Shown here: piece by piece, positions 8,162-16,343 of the stretch
How positions within the stretch are numbered: the stretch's first letter is position 1
Layout of the letters: every line of letters begins with the position of its first letter
NCBI RefSeq assembly: GCF_002116635.1
Contig: NZ_LQPW01000171.1
Coordinates: 39,007 to 103,006, forward strand
DNA length: 64,000 nt
Direction of reading: 5' to 3'
From: Mycobacterium szulgai
GTDB lineage: Bacteria; Actinomycetota; Actinomycetes; Mycobacteriales; Mycobacteriaceae
Notes under the pieces: generated by a model
Told to the model about the DNA's origin: nothing
The model's input: the letters and a program-made list of their open reading frames with translations, nothing else
Databases searched by the model: none
Position numbers and translations under genes: made by a program

Positions 8162-8350
8162 TCAGTTCGGGGCGCCCTCGGTGTCGTCGAAGAACGACCA
8201 GTCCCCGTCGTCGTTGACCTCCATGCGCCAACCCAACTCCGAATTGTCGGCCACAGAATCGACAAACCAGGCGTGCGCGTCTGCGGCGGTAGCTATATCT
8301 TTGGTCGCTACGACCTCGCCGCGCGGGTTGAGAACTCGGTATTCAGCCAT
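8162..8350 (-). CDS. conserved small acidic hypothetical protein
   Basis: 62 residues beginning MAEYRVLNPRGEVVATKDIAT. It is acidic at the end (EVNDDGDWSFFDDTEGAPN), cytosolic in appearance, and convergent with the PAS-ANTAR gene with only six bases between stops. The regular strand-helix-strand pattern and absence of low-complexity sequence support a real gene. No family is recognised. Confidence 0.6.
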   Translation of the reverse strand: MAEYRVLNPRGEVVATKDIATAADAHAWFVDSVADNSELGWRMEVNDDGDWSFFDDTEGAPN

Positions 8351-8479
8351 GCCGACTGGTTATCCCCTCTTCTGAATTTCAATCACTTGCGCCGCACACT
8401 CCCTCAATCGGGGGACACGGCGTTCCTCCTATCGGTGACCAATCACCCGACAGACATCACCGGCACATGACGGCATCGT

Positions 8480-8494
8480 TTCTAAGTATTAGAA
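8480..8494. promoter_or_regulatory. inverted repeat TTCTAAGTATTAGAA upstream of folE
   Basis: A perfect 6-3-6 inverted repeat lies 53 bp before the folE-like start, in an intergenic stretch of 196 bp. It is likely an operator for a dimeric repressor or activator, although no matching regulator can be named. Confidence 0.5.
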
Positions 8495-8546
8495 GTAACG
8501 CCCGTGTCGGACGTACTTAGACCACGCCGCAAGGAAGGTTCCAACG

Positions 8547-9317
8547 TTGAACGGTGGGAATGGGTCAGGCCACCGCACTGGGCTACACATGAATGGCTTG
8601 GCCGCCGTCCCGTCGCCACCGCAGCAACACCATAACCAGGTGGCGCCATTTGGGTTGGGCGACTGGGCCATCAGCGACGACGAAATGGGTCCCGCTTCGG
8701 ACTACCCGCCGCACTACGGCGAGCCGGCCGCCACGCCGATGCCGTGGTACGACAGCAATCCCGATATGGCCGTTGAGCAAGCCGTGCGAAACCTCATTGA
8801 CGCGCTAGGCGTGGATGAAGGTGAGCACACCGCCCAGACACCCGCCCGCGTCGCGCGAGCATGGCGCGAGATGCTCTGGGGCTACAACGAGGTCCCAGAA
8901 GACCATCTCGACACCGACTTTCCCGCTCCGGACGACCCTGGACTCATCGTCATGCACGGGATCTCGTTCGCCTCGACCTGTGCGCACCATCTGTTGCCAT
9001 TCTCCGGGACGGCCACCATCGCATACCGCCCCCATCCCGGCCAGCGCATCGTAGGCCTTTCCAAGCTGGCCCGCTTGGTGCACGGTTACGCCGCGCGGCT
9101 GCAGGTACAGGAGCGCATCGGACATCAGGCTGCCGCGGGAATCATGCGCAAGCTCAACCCTTCTGGGGCGATGTGTGTCATCACAGCGCGACATGACTGC
9201 ATGCGGCTGCGGGGAGTGCGCGAACCGATCGCCGAGGCGACCACCGAAGCGCGCAAAGGCATGTGGCTGGATCACGAAATCACGCTCATCCACCGCCTGC
9301 ACGCGGGCGGCCGGTAA
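8547..9317 (+). CDS. folE: GTP cyclohydrolase I (FolE) paralogue with N-terminal extension
   Basis: 256 residues from TTG 8547, supported by GGAAGG eight bases upstream; ATG 8589 would remove 14 residues. The enzyme converts GTP to dihydroneopterin triphosphate, the first step of folate/pterin synthesis. The zinc-binding cysteine and histidine set is present: STCAHHLLPF and ITARHDCMRLRGVR; GLSKLARLVHGYAARLQVQERIG is the conserved core. Compared with the usual mycobacterial FolE of about 200 residues, it has roughly 60 extra N-terminal residues rich in proline, glycine and histidine. It sits beside DosR-type stress genes rather than folP/folB/folK, so it may be a second, stress-linked copy. 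Confidence 0.85.
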   Translation: MNGGNGSGHRTGLHMNGLAAVPSPPQQHHNQVAPFGLGDWAISDDEMGPASDYPPHYGEPAATPMPWYDSNPDMAVEQAVRNLIDALGVDEGEHTAQTPARVARAWREMLWGYNEVPEDHLDTDFPAPDDPGLIVMHGISFASTCAHHLLPFSGTATIAYRPHPGQRIVGLSKLARLVHGYAARLQVQERIGHQAAAGIMRKLNPSGAMCVITARHDCMRLRGVREPIAEATTEARKGMWLDHEITLIHRLHAGGR

Positions 9318-9322
9318 CAAGG

Positions 9323-10222
9323 TCAGGCGGACCGCGCCACGATCACCGGCATCCGGACGGAATTCACGACGGCGTTGCTCACCGAACCCAGCAGCATCCC
9401 GCCGAGCGCGCCCCTGCCATGGGTGCCCACGACGACCAACTGGACCGATTCCGACCTTTCGACGAGCTGCCGCGCCGGACGGTCGCACACCACGACCCGG
9501 CACACCGTCACGTCGGGGTAACGCTCCTGCCAGCCGGCCAGCCGCTCGGCCAGATTGCGCTCGGCTTCTGCCTTCACCTTCGACCAGTCCAGCCCCGGCA
9601 ACTCGACAATCTCGAGGTCGCTCCAGGCGTGCAGGGCGATCAACTCGACACCGCGGCGCGAAGCTTCGTCGAAAGCCACGGCCGTCGCGAGCTCCGATGC
9701 CGGCGAACCGTCGATTCCCAGCAGCACGGGTGCCCGCTGGGCATGCGGCATCAACGGATCTTCGTCGCGGATGATCGCGACCGGACAGCTGGCGCGCCGC
9801 ACCAGTGTCGAACTGACTGAGCCGATTACCGCCCGGGCCAGCGCTCCACGCCCCGAGCCGCCCACCACCATCAGGTCGGCCTCGCCGGACAGTTCAACCA
9901 TCGCGGGTGCCGGCGCGGAGAACACTATTTCGCTCTCGATGGCGAGCTTCTGGTCCGCGGCGACGGCCTCTTCGGCGATCTTGATCGCGGCGGCGACGAC
10001 CTTACGCCCCTCGTCCTCCTGCCAAACGGCCCACGTTTCCGGGTAGGGCATCGGCGGCCACGTCGCCACGTCGGTGCTCACCACGTGGACCACGGTCAAC
10101 TGAACGTTTCTCATCGCGGCATCACGAGCTGCCCAACAGACGGCGGCATTGGATGCCGGCGAGCCATCTACCCCGACGACCACGCCCAGGCGCTTCATGT
10201 TTGTTTTACCGCGGGTGGACAT
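9323..10222 (-). CDS. tandem-domain universal stress protein
   Basis: 299 residues with two UspA domains. The first begins GVVVGVDGSPASNAAVCWAA and ends with the nucleotide-binding motif VVGGSGRGALARAVIGSVS; the second begins PVLLGIDGSPASELATAVAF and ends VVGTHGRGALGGMLLGSVS. Both G-2x-G-9x-G(S/T) ATP-binding loops are intact. ATG 10222 is preferred to ATG 10198 because GAAGGA lies eight bases upstream inside the end of fdxA. It is four bases downstream of fdxA, so the two form an operon under the DosR-like box at 10641. It resembles the DosR-regulon Usp proteins of M. tuberculosis (Rv2005c type). Confidence 0.9.
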   Translation of the reverse strand: MSTRGKTNMKRLGVVVGVDGSPASNAAVCWAARDAAMRNVQLTVVHVVSTDVATWPPMPYPETWAVWQEDEGRKVVAAAIKIAEEAVAADQKLAIESEIVFSAPAPAMVELSGEADLMVVGGSGRGALARAVIGSVSSTLVRRASCPVAIIRDEDPLMPHAQRAPVLLGIDGSPASELATAVAFDEASRRGVELIALHAWSDLEIVELPGLDWSKVKAEAERNLAERLAGWQERYPDVTVCRVVVCDRPARQLVERSESVQLVVVGTHGRGALGGMLLGSVSNAVVNSVRMPVIVARSA

Positions 10223-10226
10223 TGCG

Positions 10227-10583
10227 CTATTCCTTCGGTGACGCGTCGTTTATCGGCAGTGCCGCGACGAAAGGCGTGTCGACGCCGACCCGGCCCACCG
10301 TGCTGGCACCGCCCGGAGAACCAAGCGGAGCGTCACGCCCTGGCAGGACCTCGCTGAAAAAGGCGGCGTTGTCGCCCAGATGCGCAATCTGGTCATCGGG
10401 AAGATCGCCTTCCCAATAAATCGCCTCGACCCGGCAAGCTGGTTTGCACGCGCCGCAATCAACACATTCCTCAGGGTTGATGTACATCGTGCGGGCACCT
10501 TCGTAGATGCAGTCGACGGGACACTCCAGGACACAAGACTTCTCGGCGATATCCACGCACTCACTACCGATGACGTAGGTCAT
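10227..10583 (-). CDS. fdxA: 7Fe ferredoxin FdxA
   Basis: 118 residues from ATG 10583 (MTYVIGSECVDIAEKSC). The cysteines C-VLEC-PVDC and CVDCGACKPAC match the bacterial-type [3Fe-4S][4Fe-4S] ferredoxin, a small cytosolic electron carrier, corresponding to M. tuberculosis Rv2007c. The tail after YWEGDLPD is longer than the cluster-binding core. A DosR-like box lies 58 bp upstream. It is co-transcribed with the downstream universal stress protein. Confidence 0.93.
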   Translation of the reverse strand: MTYVIGSECVDIAEKSCVLECPVDCIYEGARTMYINPEECVDCGACKPACRVEAIYWEGDLPDDQIAHLGDNAAFFSEVLPGRDAPLGSPGGASTVGRVGVDTPFVAALPINDASPKE

Positions 10584-10640
10584 GGCATGAAGGTACAAAC
10601 GCGGCGTCGGCCGGCGCGCCTACCGAAAGGCCTCACCGGC

Positions 10641-10657
10641 AGGGACCAAAGACCCTT
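10641..10657 (-). promoter_or_regulatory. DosR-like box upstream of fdxA
   Basis: On the minus strand this reads AAGGGTCTTTGGTCCCT, a close match to the palindromic DosR consensus built on GGGACT...AGTCCC. It sits 58 bp before the fdxA start in a 74-bp intergenic gap, next to the stop of the second universal stress gene. It suggests hypoxia/nitric oxide induction of fdxA and its downstream partner. Confidence 0.65.
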
Positions 10658-11554
10658 CTAGCCTTTTTCCGGCGGTCGCACCACGATCAGCGGCACCTTC
10701 ACCGAGTGAGCCACCGCGGAGCTGACCGAACCCAGTAACATACCGGGAAATCCCCCGCGCCCGTGGCTGCCGATCACCACCAGTTGGGCGCGTTCGGACG
10801 CCTCGAGCAGCCAGTGTGCCGGTCTGTCGCAAACCAGCGATCGCTGGACGCGGACATCCGGATACTGCTCCTGCCAGCCCGCCAGACGTTCGGAAAGAAC
10901 TTCCTCGCCTTGACTTTCGCGGTCGCGCCAATCCATGCCGAGAATCGGAAACACCCCGACATCACTCCACGCATGCAACGCGACAACCTCTACGCCGCGG
11001 TGGGAAGCTTCGTCAAATGCCAATGCGGTCGCAGCATCTGACGCGGGAGACCCGTCGATGCCCACTAGCACAGGAGCATTCGGCTCGACATCCGCGTTCT
11101 CATCTGAATGAATAACCGCGACTGGACAATGCGCATGTTGAAGCAATGCCGTGGTCATAGAGCCCATCAACATGCGGCCGAGCGCGCCCATGCCCTGGCT
11201 ACCCGCGACGATCATCGAAGCGTGCTTGGAAGCGTCGATGAGCGTCGGCACCACGTCGGCATAAATCATCTCGGTACGAACCTCGGGGGCTTCGGACTCA
11301 CCGAGGCCGGCGGTCAGCGCGTTGCGGGCCCGATCGATAGCTTGCTGCGCCGCATCTTTCTGCCACTGCGGCATCTCGTCGTAAAGTCGGCCCACCGGCC
11401 AACCGACCACCACGGGCGCGACGGCATGCATCAAAGTAATCGGCAACCGGCGCATTGCCGCCTCACGAGCCGCCCAGATCACGGCTGCGTCGGATTCCGC
11501 TGAGCCGTCGACGCCTACCAGGATTCCGTGTTTCGTTGTGGTCAGTAACGCCAT
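10658..11554 (-). CDS. tandem-domain universal stress protein
   Basis: 298 residues from ATG 11554; a GTG nine bases upstream is also in frame. Two UspA domains: GILVGVDGSAESDAAVIWAA with VAGSQGMGALGRMLMGSM, and PVLVGIDGSPASDAATALAF with VIGSHGRGGFPGMLLGSVS. It is a paralogue of the protein at 9323-10222; the domain architecture is identical and the second halves are very similar. A strong DosR-like box lies 36 bp upstream, so dormancy-regulon control is expected. Confidence 0.9.
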   Translation of the reverse strand: MALLTTTKHGILVGVDGSAESDAAVIWAAREAAMRRLPITLMHAVAPVVVGWPVGRLYDEMPQWQKDAAQQAIDRARNALTAGLGESEAPEVRTEMIYADVVPTLIDASKHASMIVAGSQGMGALGRMLMGSMTTALLQHAHCPVAVIHSDENADVEPNAPVLVGIDGSPASDAATALAFDEASHRGVEVVALHAWSDVGVFPILGMDWRDRESQGEEVLSERLAGWQEQYPDVRVQRSLVCDRPAHWLLEASERAQLVVIGSHGRGGFPGMLLGSVSSAVAHSVKVPLIVVRPPEKG

Positions 11555-11590
11555 GCAAGTCACGCTATGGGACTTGGACGCTTTTCGACA

Positions 11591-11605
11591 GGGCCAAATG
11601 ACCCT
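11591..11605 (-). promoter_or_regulatory. DosR-like box upstream of universal stress gene
   Basis: The minus strand reads AGGGTCATTTGGCCCT, near-palindromic and close to functional DosR boxes such as those before hspX. The short distance to ATG 11554 implies a transcription start close to the start codon. Confidence 0.65.
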
Positions 11606-11732
11606 AGGAGCGGCTTCGCGAGGGGGTTACGTTCCCAGTGCCCATCTTTCGAAAACCCCAAGCTAGCGCAGCAGCCGCCAATTATGCCTATCACCAAGAG
11701 CCTCAACGTCGAAGCCGTGGTGGAATCCATGG

Positions 11733-12593
11733 CTAGCTGGCAATGCCTCGTGGCTGTAGCCGTCCGATCAGGTAGAACGGCAGCGCGACAAAGAGAGTAC
11801 CGCCGACAAGATTGCCGGCACCGGTCACGCATATGTTGGTCAGCAATCCATGGCTGCCGAACCCGAACCCGATCGCGGTGTGCGGTGCGGAAGCATGAAA
11901 TGCGCTGAGCAACATGGGAAGACCAAGGAAACCCACGTTGGCCACGACGTGCTGGGTGCCGCCCATGACGAATGCGGACGGGCCGTAGAACGCGAAACCC
12001 ATCCGTGCGACATCGCTGCGGGCTTTGTAGTACAAGCACATAGCGGTCTGCAGGAACCACGTGCACAACACCGCCAGCAAAAAGGCGGTCACCAACGGCT
12101 GGCCGGTCTTGTCCGCGCCGACGATTGCTGCGCGTGTCGCGAATGCGCCAAGGTACGGACCGCCCGCGGCGGCGCACACCGTGCTAAAGATTAGGACGCC
12201 AACGAGATTGCCGGTGAGGCCGATCGCCAGCAGCCTGAGGTAGCCTGGCCAATTCATCCGGGCCTGCAGGACTGCCAGGAATCCGGCGGCCATGTCGGCG
12301 GTGATCAGCGACATTCCCGAGACGAGAATGAGCACGAAGGACATCCCGAACGCCAAGCCCATCAGCAGACTCGCGATGCCAGGCGTGCTCACCCCGGTGC
12401 TGACCACCAACGACAGCAGGGTCCCGAACCCGACCATTGCTCCGCCTACCACCGAACGCATCAGAAAAGCCCACGGATGGGCCGATTTCTGGACTGCCAT
12501 GTCGGCTATGCGGCACACCATGGCCCGCACGCTGAGCGGTTCGAACGGATCCTCGATGGTTCGATCGACGGCCAGCGCGAGTTGATCGCGCAT
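11733..12593 (-). CDS. formate/nitrite transporter (FNT) family channel
   Basis: 286 residues from ATG 12593. About six hydrophobic helices are visible (FLMRSVVGGAMVGFGTLL, IASLLMGLAFGMSFVLILVS, PLVTAFLLAVLCTWFL, and others). GMSLITADMAA and GGTQHVVANVGF are the conserved FNT half-helix regions; the central histidine of the channel is in GGTQHVVANV. The family conducts formate, nitrite or related small monovalent anions. Its ATG overlaps the TGA of the flavin reductase as ATGA, so it is translationally coupled and the last gene of the cyanase/ECF operon. Confidence 0.85.
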   Translation of the reverse strand: MRDQLALAVDRTIEDPFEPLSVRAMVCRIADMAVQKSAHPWAFLMRSVVGGAMVGFGTLLSLVVSTGVSTPGIASLLMGLAFGMSFVLILVSGMSLITADMAAGFLAVLQARMNWPGYLRLLAIGLTGNLVGVLIFSTVCAAAGGPYLGAFATRAAIVGADKTGQPLVTAFLLAVLCTWFLQTAMCLYYKARSDVARMGFAFYGPSAFVMGGTQHVVANVGFLGLPMLLSAFHASAPHTAIGFGFGSHGLLTNICVTGAGNLVGGTLFVALPFYLIGRLQPRGIAS

Positions 12594-13150
12594 CAGGAAG
12601 CTAACGCGCTGACCATGTCCACCCAGTCGTGCATCCGTCCCGAGTAGTACAGCAACGGAAGCGTGTCGTCGCGCCGTACCTCGCAAGCACGAATGAGCAG
12701 GATGACGTGGTCGCCGGCATCGTAAATCCGGTCTATGCAACCACTTACCGAGGCCGCGGCGCCGGCAAGCACCGGGCAGCCGTTGCCATCGGTGTCGAAT
12801 TCGATTCCCTCGAAACGGTTTTCGCTCTTGCTGGCAAACCTGCGGGCAAGGTCCGCCTGATCGCGCGCCAGGATGTTGACGGCCACCGAACTACCCATGC
12901 GGAATGCGGGCAGGCTGCCCGCGCTGCGCGCCACGCATTGCAGCAGCAGCGGCGGATGGATTGACACCGAGGCGAACGAGCTGATCGTCATGCCTACCGA
13001 GCGCTCACCCAATCGAGTGGTCAAGACGGTGACGCCGGAGGGAAAGGCCCCCATGGCGTGGCGCATCGCGACCGCATCGACGGGGCCGCCGATGACCCAC
13101 TCGCGGTCCGGTTGTTGGTCAGCACTGGCATTGATCGCAGAACTAGTCAT
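12593..13150 (-). CDS. flavin reductase-like FMN-binding protein
   Basis: 185 residues from ATG 13150. The split-barrel flavin reductase domain shows AMRHAMGAFPSGVTVLTT, GMTISSFASVSIHPPLLLQCV, SVAVNILARDQADLARRFA and the C-terminal PLLYYSGRMHDW. The family (HpaC/DszD-like) supplies reduced flavin to a separate oxygenase. The acyl-CoA-dehydrogenase-like protein two genes upstream is a plausible partner. The start overlaps the end of the anti-sigma gene by eight bases. Confidence 0.85.
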   Translation of the reverse strand: MTSSAINASADQQPDREWVIGGPVDAVAMRHAMGAFPSGVTVLTTRLGERSVGMTISSFASVSIHPPLLLQCVARSAGSLPAFRMGSSVAVNILARDQADLARRFASKSENRFEGIEFDTDGNGCPVLAGAAASVSGCIDRIYDAGDHVILLIRACEVRRDDTLPLLYYSGRMHDWVDMVSALAS

Positions 13151-13412
13151 GGCGGCCCTTCCTGAGGGTGTTGATCGTGCCGATAACCCCGACAATGTGC
13201 TCGTCGCTGAGCTTTTCTCCGTCGAAGACGCGGTTGAGCAGAATCTTGAGGTCGAGCATTTGCTGTAGGTAGACCAGGCATGGCGGGCAGTCTTCGAGGT
13301 GTTTGGCCACGATCGGACCCCAGCGCGCGGGATCCGAGTCAACAAGGTCGTCGACCAGCCGGACGAATTCGACGCAGTCGATCGGGGGAATCGTGTTGTC
13401 GTAGACGGTCAT
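13143..13412 (-). CDS. zinc-finger-type anti-sigma factor
   Basis: 89 residues. HLEDCPPCLVYLQQ gives the H-x3-C-x2-C pattern of ZAS anti-sigma factors, preceded by FVRLVDDLVDSDPARW. No membrane segment, so a soluble regulator that would bind and inhibit the sigma factor encoded immediately upstream. The ATG overlaps the sigma stop as ATGA, the typical tight coupling of an ECF sigma with its anti-sigma. Redox release through the cysteines is possible but unproven. Confidence 0.8.
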   Translation of the reverse strand: MTVYDNTIPPIDCVEFVRLVDDLVDSDPARWGPIVAKHLEDCPPCLVYLQQMLDLKILLNRVFDGEKLSDEHIVGVIGTINTLRKGRHD

Positions 13413-14032
13413 CGTTGATACCGCTTTTCCAATTGGTTGCGAAGGTTTCCTCGTGCGCGATAAAGCAGCGCGCGCTGCGCGTCAGTGGAGAGTTCCAGAA
13501 CCTCGGCCGCCTCTTCGGCGGACACACCGACCAGGTCTCGCAGGATGACCAGCTGTCGCTGCCGCACCGGCAGCGCGTCCAGAGCCGCCCGCACATATCC
13601 AACGAGTTCCCGCTCCACGGTTTGGTCCTCCGGCAGGAACCGCCGCGACGGCGGGACACTCCAGTGCCCGGCATCGGGATGTCCGGCCGGGTGCATCCGG
13701 CCGGACAGCGGGTCGGCGGCGTCGGTGTCCGAAGTGCCCAGCACCTCGTGCTCGCGGATCCGCGCATCGCGGCGCCGATGCCGCGATGCGGTGTGTTTGA
13801 CGATCCCGAACAGCCAGGTGGCCACCGACGAGCGACCCTCGAACGTGGCCGATGACTTGAGCACTTGCACCCAGGCCTCCTGTACCACCTCTTCGGCCGC
13901 TGCCGGTGAATTGACCATTGTGCAGGCGAAATTCACCATCGGTCGGTGGAAATCGCGCACCAAGCCGGCCAGCGGAATACCGCCGACCGTCAGCTCGGCT
14001 GTGGGCTCGGGAGGATCCGCGAGCGGGGTCAT
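13409..14032 (-). CDS. ECF-family RNA polymerase sigma factor
   Basis: 207 residues from ATG 14032. Region 2 (FHRPMVNFACTMVNSPAAAEEVVQEAWVQV, then SVATWLFGIVKHTA) binds the core enzyme and the -10 element; region 4 (ALPVRQRQLVILRDLVGVSAEEAAEVLE, then RALLYRARGNLRN) recognises the -35. The linker between them (about 90-135) is rather long and proline rich. It is embedded in the middle of a metabolic operon, just before its anti-sigma factor. Autoregulation is likely, but no promoter is assigned with confidence. Confidence 0.9.
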   Translation of the reverse strand: MTPLADPPEPTAELTVGGIPLAGLVRDFHRPMVNFACTMVNSPAAAEEVVQEAWVQVLKSSATFEGRSSVATWLFGIVKHTASRHRRRDARIREHEVLGTSDTDAADPLSGRMHPAGHPDAGHWSVPPSRRFLPEDQTVERELVGYVRAALDALPVRQRQLVILRDLVGVSAEEAAEVLELSTDAQRALLYRARGNLRNQLEKRYQR

Positions 14033-14051
14033 CGTTGACCCGGCTTGTCGC

Positions 14052-15125
14052 TCAGGGGCACCCGCCCAGTTCCCAACGCAATTGGGCCTCTGATGGCGAC
14101 TGCACGGGGATGAACGCCGCCTCCCGATAACGCCGGCTGGCCGGCGTTCTGCTCGCGTATCCCTTGCCACCGGCGGTACGGATCTCCAAAGCCGCACTGG
14201 CACTGGCGATCTCGGCCGCGGTAAGCCGCAATGACAGCAACTCCTTCCTGCTGGGCGGGCGCGGCCCACCGACGGCCCCGGCCAGACTGGCCAACGTCGT
14301 CTCGGCCAAAGCCAGCTTGCCCTCGATCAGGTCGACGTCGGGAGTGAACACCGAGTTGACTCCGGTCAGGCCGATCCTGGTCTGAGTCAACGTGGTTCGG
14401 GCCAGCCCGATGCACATGGCCGATTGCAGGACGAGAAAGGTGGGGCGCACGGCGTCCAGGAAGCCGGTGAAGTCGGTGGACAGCACCTGCTCGTCAGCGA
14501 CGTAGACATCCTTGAGCTCCAGGTACGACGAGGCCGTGCTGTCCATCGCCAGCAGCTTGAAATGCTCACCCACGGTGACGCCCGGGGCGTTCAAGAAGAA
14601 CGGCAGCGCCACAATCAGTTTGTCGCCACGCTCGGTGCGTGCCGCGGTGACCAGCAGCGAGTCGTCGTAGAGGTTGCTGGCCCACCTGATGGAGCCGCTC
14701 AGCAGGTAGCCCCCGACGACCCGTGCGGCAGTCAGCTCAAGGCTGCCGCAACCGGCGGCCTCCTTGAACGCCGCGGCCATGCCGGTGACTCCCAACGCGG
14801 TCCCGGCCAGCAGTGGCCGGGCCGTCATCTCGCTCAGTGGCGTTGCCGCCGTGAGCAAGTACTCGATTGTCATCCGGCTGGCCCATACCGAGAACCCGGT
14901 GCTCATGCATTCCCCGGAGATCAGCCGGATCACTTCGGCCATCTGCGGCAACCTGCCGTCGGCGTTACCCGGGGCCCCCACCCCGAGCAGACCGGCAGCC
15001 CCAAGGGCGGCAAAGCTGCGGCGGGTGGTGTGCTCGCCGCGGTCCAATGCGCCGGCGTGGGCACGAATGTCTGCCAGCACCTGCGAATCGAGCAGGTCGA
15101 TCGCGGCATTCATGGTCGCGGTCAC
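14052..15125 (-). CDS. acyl-CoA dehydrogenase-like flavoenzyme, possible monooxygenase
   Basis: 357 residues from GTG 15125, chosen because AGGAGGTG lies five bases upstream and the GTG overlaps the cyanase TGA as GTGA. The fold is acyl-CoA dehydrogenase-like: helical N-terminal part (RRSFAALGAAGLLGVGAP, MAEVIRLISGECMSTGFSVW), a middle beta domain (GYLLSGSIRWASNLYDDSLLVTA) and a helical C-terminus (IRTAGGKGYASRTPASRRYREA). Some such proteins are FMN-dependent oxygenases fed by a flavin reductase, and one is encoded three genes downstream. The substrate is unknown; a true acyl-CoA dehydrogenase cannot be excluded. Confidence 0.75.
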   Translation of the reverse strand: MTATMNAAIDLLDSQVLADIRAHAGALDRGEHTTRRSFAALGAAGLLGVGAPGNADGRLPQMAEVIRLISGECMSTGFSVWASRMTIEYLLTAATPLSEMTARPLLAGTALGVTGMAAAFKEAAGCGSLELTAARVVGGYLLSGSIRWASNLYDDSLLVTAARTERGDKLIVALPFFLNAPGVTVGEHFKLLAMDSTASSYLELKDVYVADEQVLSTDFTGFLDAVRPTFLVLQSAMCIGLARTTLTQTRIGLTGVNSVFTPDVDLIEGKLALAETTLASLAGAVGGPRPPSRKELLSLRLTAAEIASASAALEIRTAGGKGYASRTPASRRYREAAFIPVQSPSEAQLRWELGGCP

Positions 15126-15577
15126 GGCGACACCTCCTGTTCCGTGTTGTTCCATGTGTAGTCGAGAAACTTGCCGTCGAAGGTGACAATCACCCGATCT
15201 CCTTGTGGATCCGCCCGACGCTGGACGCTCATCCGGAAGTTGATCGCGCTCATGATCCCGTCGCCGAACTCCTCATTGATCAGTTCTTTGAGGGCCGGCC
15301 CGTACACCGACAGCGCCTCATGAAATCGGTAGATGGTCGGATCCGACACCAGTGACGGATCACTGCCCCGATAGGGCACCATCTGCAACGCGGTGACGGC
15401 GTCGGCACCGAGGTCGAGCAGCGCGGCAACGGTTTGCGCGTCCTGCGCGCAGAGCGGATGCTGGCCCAGCAGCGCAGCCACCGTCCACACCCGGTCCTTA
15501 CCTATTGCCTCCGCGATCTTCGTCCAGGTCAAACCCTTTTCCACCCGCGCGAGCTTGATGGTCTCGGCCAGCTGCAT
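15122..15577 (-). CDS. cynS: cyanase (cyanate hydratase)
   Basis: 151 residues from ATG 15577, against about 156 in E. coli CynS. The enzyme turns cyanate plus bicarbonate into ammonia and carbon dioxide. The N-terminal domain (KLARVEKGLTWTKIAEAIG) is the helix-turn-helix-like part; the catalytic domain has PTIYRFHEALSVYGPALKEL and INEEFGDGIMSAINF, carrying the arginine, glutamate and serine of the active site. It is 14 bp downstream of the OsmC gene and coupled to the next gene. Cyanase is uncommon in mycobacteria. Confidence 0.93.
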   Translation of the reverse strand: MQLAETIKLARVEKGLTWTKIAEAIGKDRVWTVAALLGQHPLCAQDAQTVAALLDLGADAVTALQMVPYRGSDPSLVSDPTIYRFHEALSVYGPALKELINEEFGDGIMSAINFRMSVQRRADPQGDRVIVTFDGKFLDYTWNNTEQEVSP

Positions 15578-15591
15578 GTTGGACCCGATGC

Positions 15592-16116
15592 CTAGCCGAT
15601 GGCGAGCGTGGAATCGACTGCTGCCGGGCGGCGGAAGGTGTTGACCACCGGCGACCAGGCGATCGCGTTGTCGTGAATCTCCTGCAGGGTCTTGTCGTCG
15701 GCATCGCCGGCCAAAGTGACGTTGCACCGGACCGCGGTAAAGCCCAGCACCTTGCCGTCCGGGGTGTCCCCGACTCCCCACACCGCGGAGATGTCGATGT
15801 CGCCCTCCATCTCGACCTCGATCTTGGTGAGGGTGACGCCACGGTGGGTGGCGTTGGCCAACAGGCCGACCGAGATGCACGAACCCAACGCGGCCAGGGT
15901 GGTTTCCGACGGGTTGGGCGCCGAGTCGTCACCCAGCAGCGCGGGCGGCTCGCCAACCAGCATCGGGGCGAGGTCGCGCACATAAGTCATGTTGCGGAAA
16001 CCGGCCTCGCAAACCGTTTTCGCCTTCAGGGTCTTCTTGCCCGTGCTGGGGTCGGCTTTGGCGTTACACGACAATCGGTCGAGTCCCTGCGCATCGATGA
16101 CAAGCACATCGGTCAT
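15592..16116 (-). CDS. OsmC-family protein
   Basis: 174 residues from ATG 16116 with GGAGG seven bases upstream. The OsmC/Ohr fold is seen from GEPPALLGDDSAPNPSETTLAALGSCISVGLLANA, holding the conserved cysteine in ALGSCIS, to the C-terminal VRCNVTLAGDAD. Cysteine in the N-terminal segment (CEAGFRNM) may be the second redox cysteine. Family members reduce organic or lipid hydroperoxides, although some lack this activity. It is the first gene of the operon leading to cynS and the ECF sigma factor. Confidence 0.85.
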   Translation of the reverse strand: MTDVLVIDAQGLDRLSCNAKADPSTGKKTLKAKTVCEAGFRNMTYVRDLAPMLVGEPPALLGDDSAPNPSETTLAALGSCISVGLLANATHRGVTLTKIEVEMEGDIDISAVWGVGDTPDGKVLGFTAVRCNVTLAGDADDKTLQEIHDNAIAWSPVVNTFRRPAAVDSTLAIG

Positions 16117-16299
16117 CAAATTTCCTCCGTTCCATTACGGCTAGGTGTTGGTGGGTCTTACTCAGGCCTTTCATGGCCTTTCACGTCGTTAGTGTTCGGC
16201 GGGTACGCAAACGTGACGGCTCCTTCGATTGATTTACATAAACGAAACAAAGCGACGGTGGCGGGCGGGTTTTTAGCACCGTCGAGTCGCGGGAATGAC

Positions 16300-16318
16300 T
16301 TCGGCGCCGGGCGCCGAA
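16300..16318. other. GC-rich perfect inverted repeat in the operon leader
   Basis: TTCGGCGCC-G-GGCGCCGAA: nine-base arms around a single G, about 180 bp upstream of the OsmC start. It could act as an RNA hairpin or as an operator. The loop is too short for a stable hairpin without opening central pairs. Confidence 0.4.
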
Positions 16319-16343
16319 ACATGTTGCCAACGGCCGCTATACG

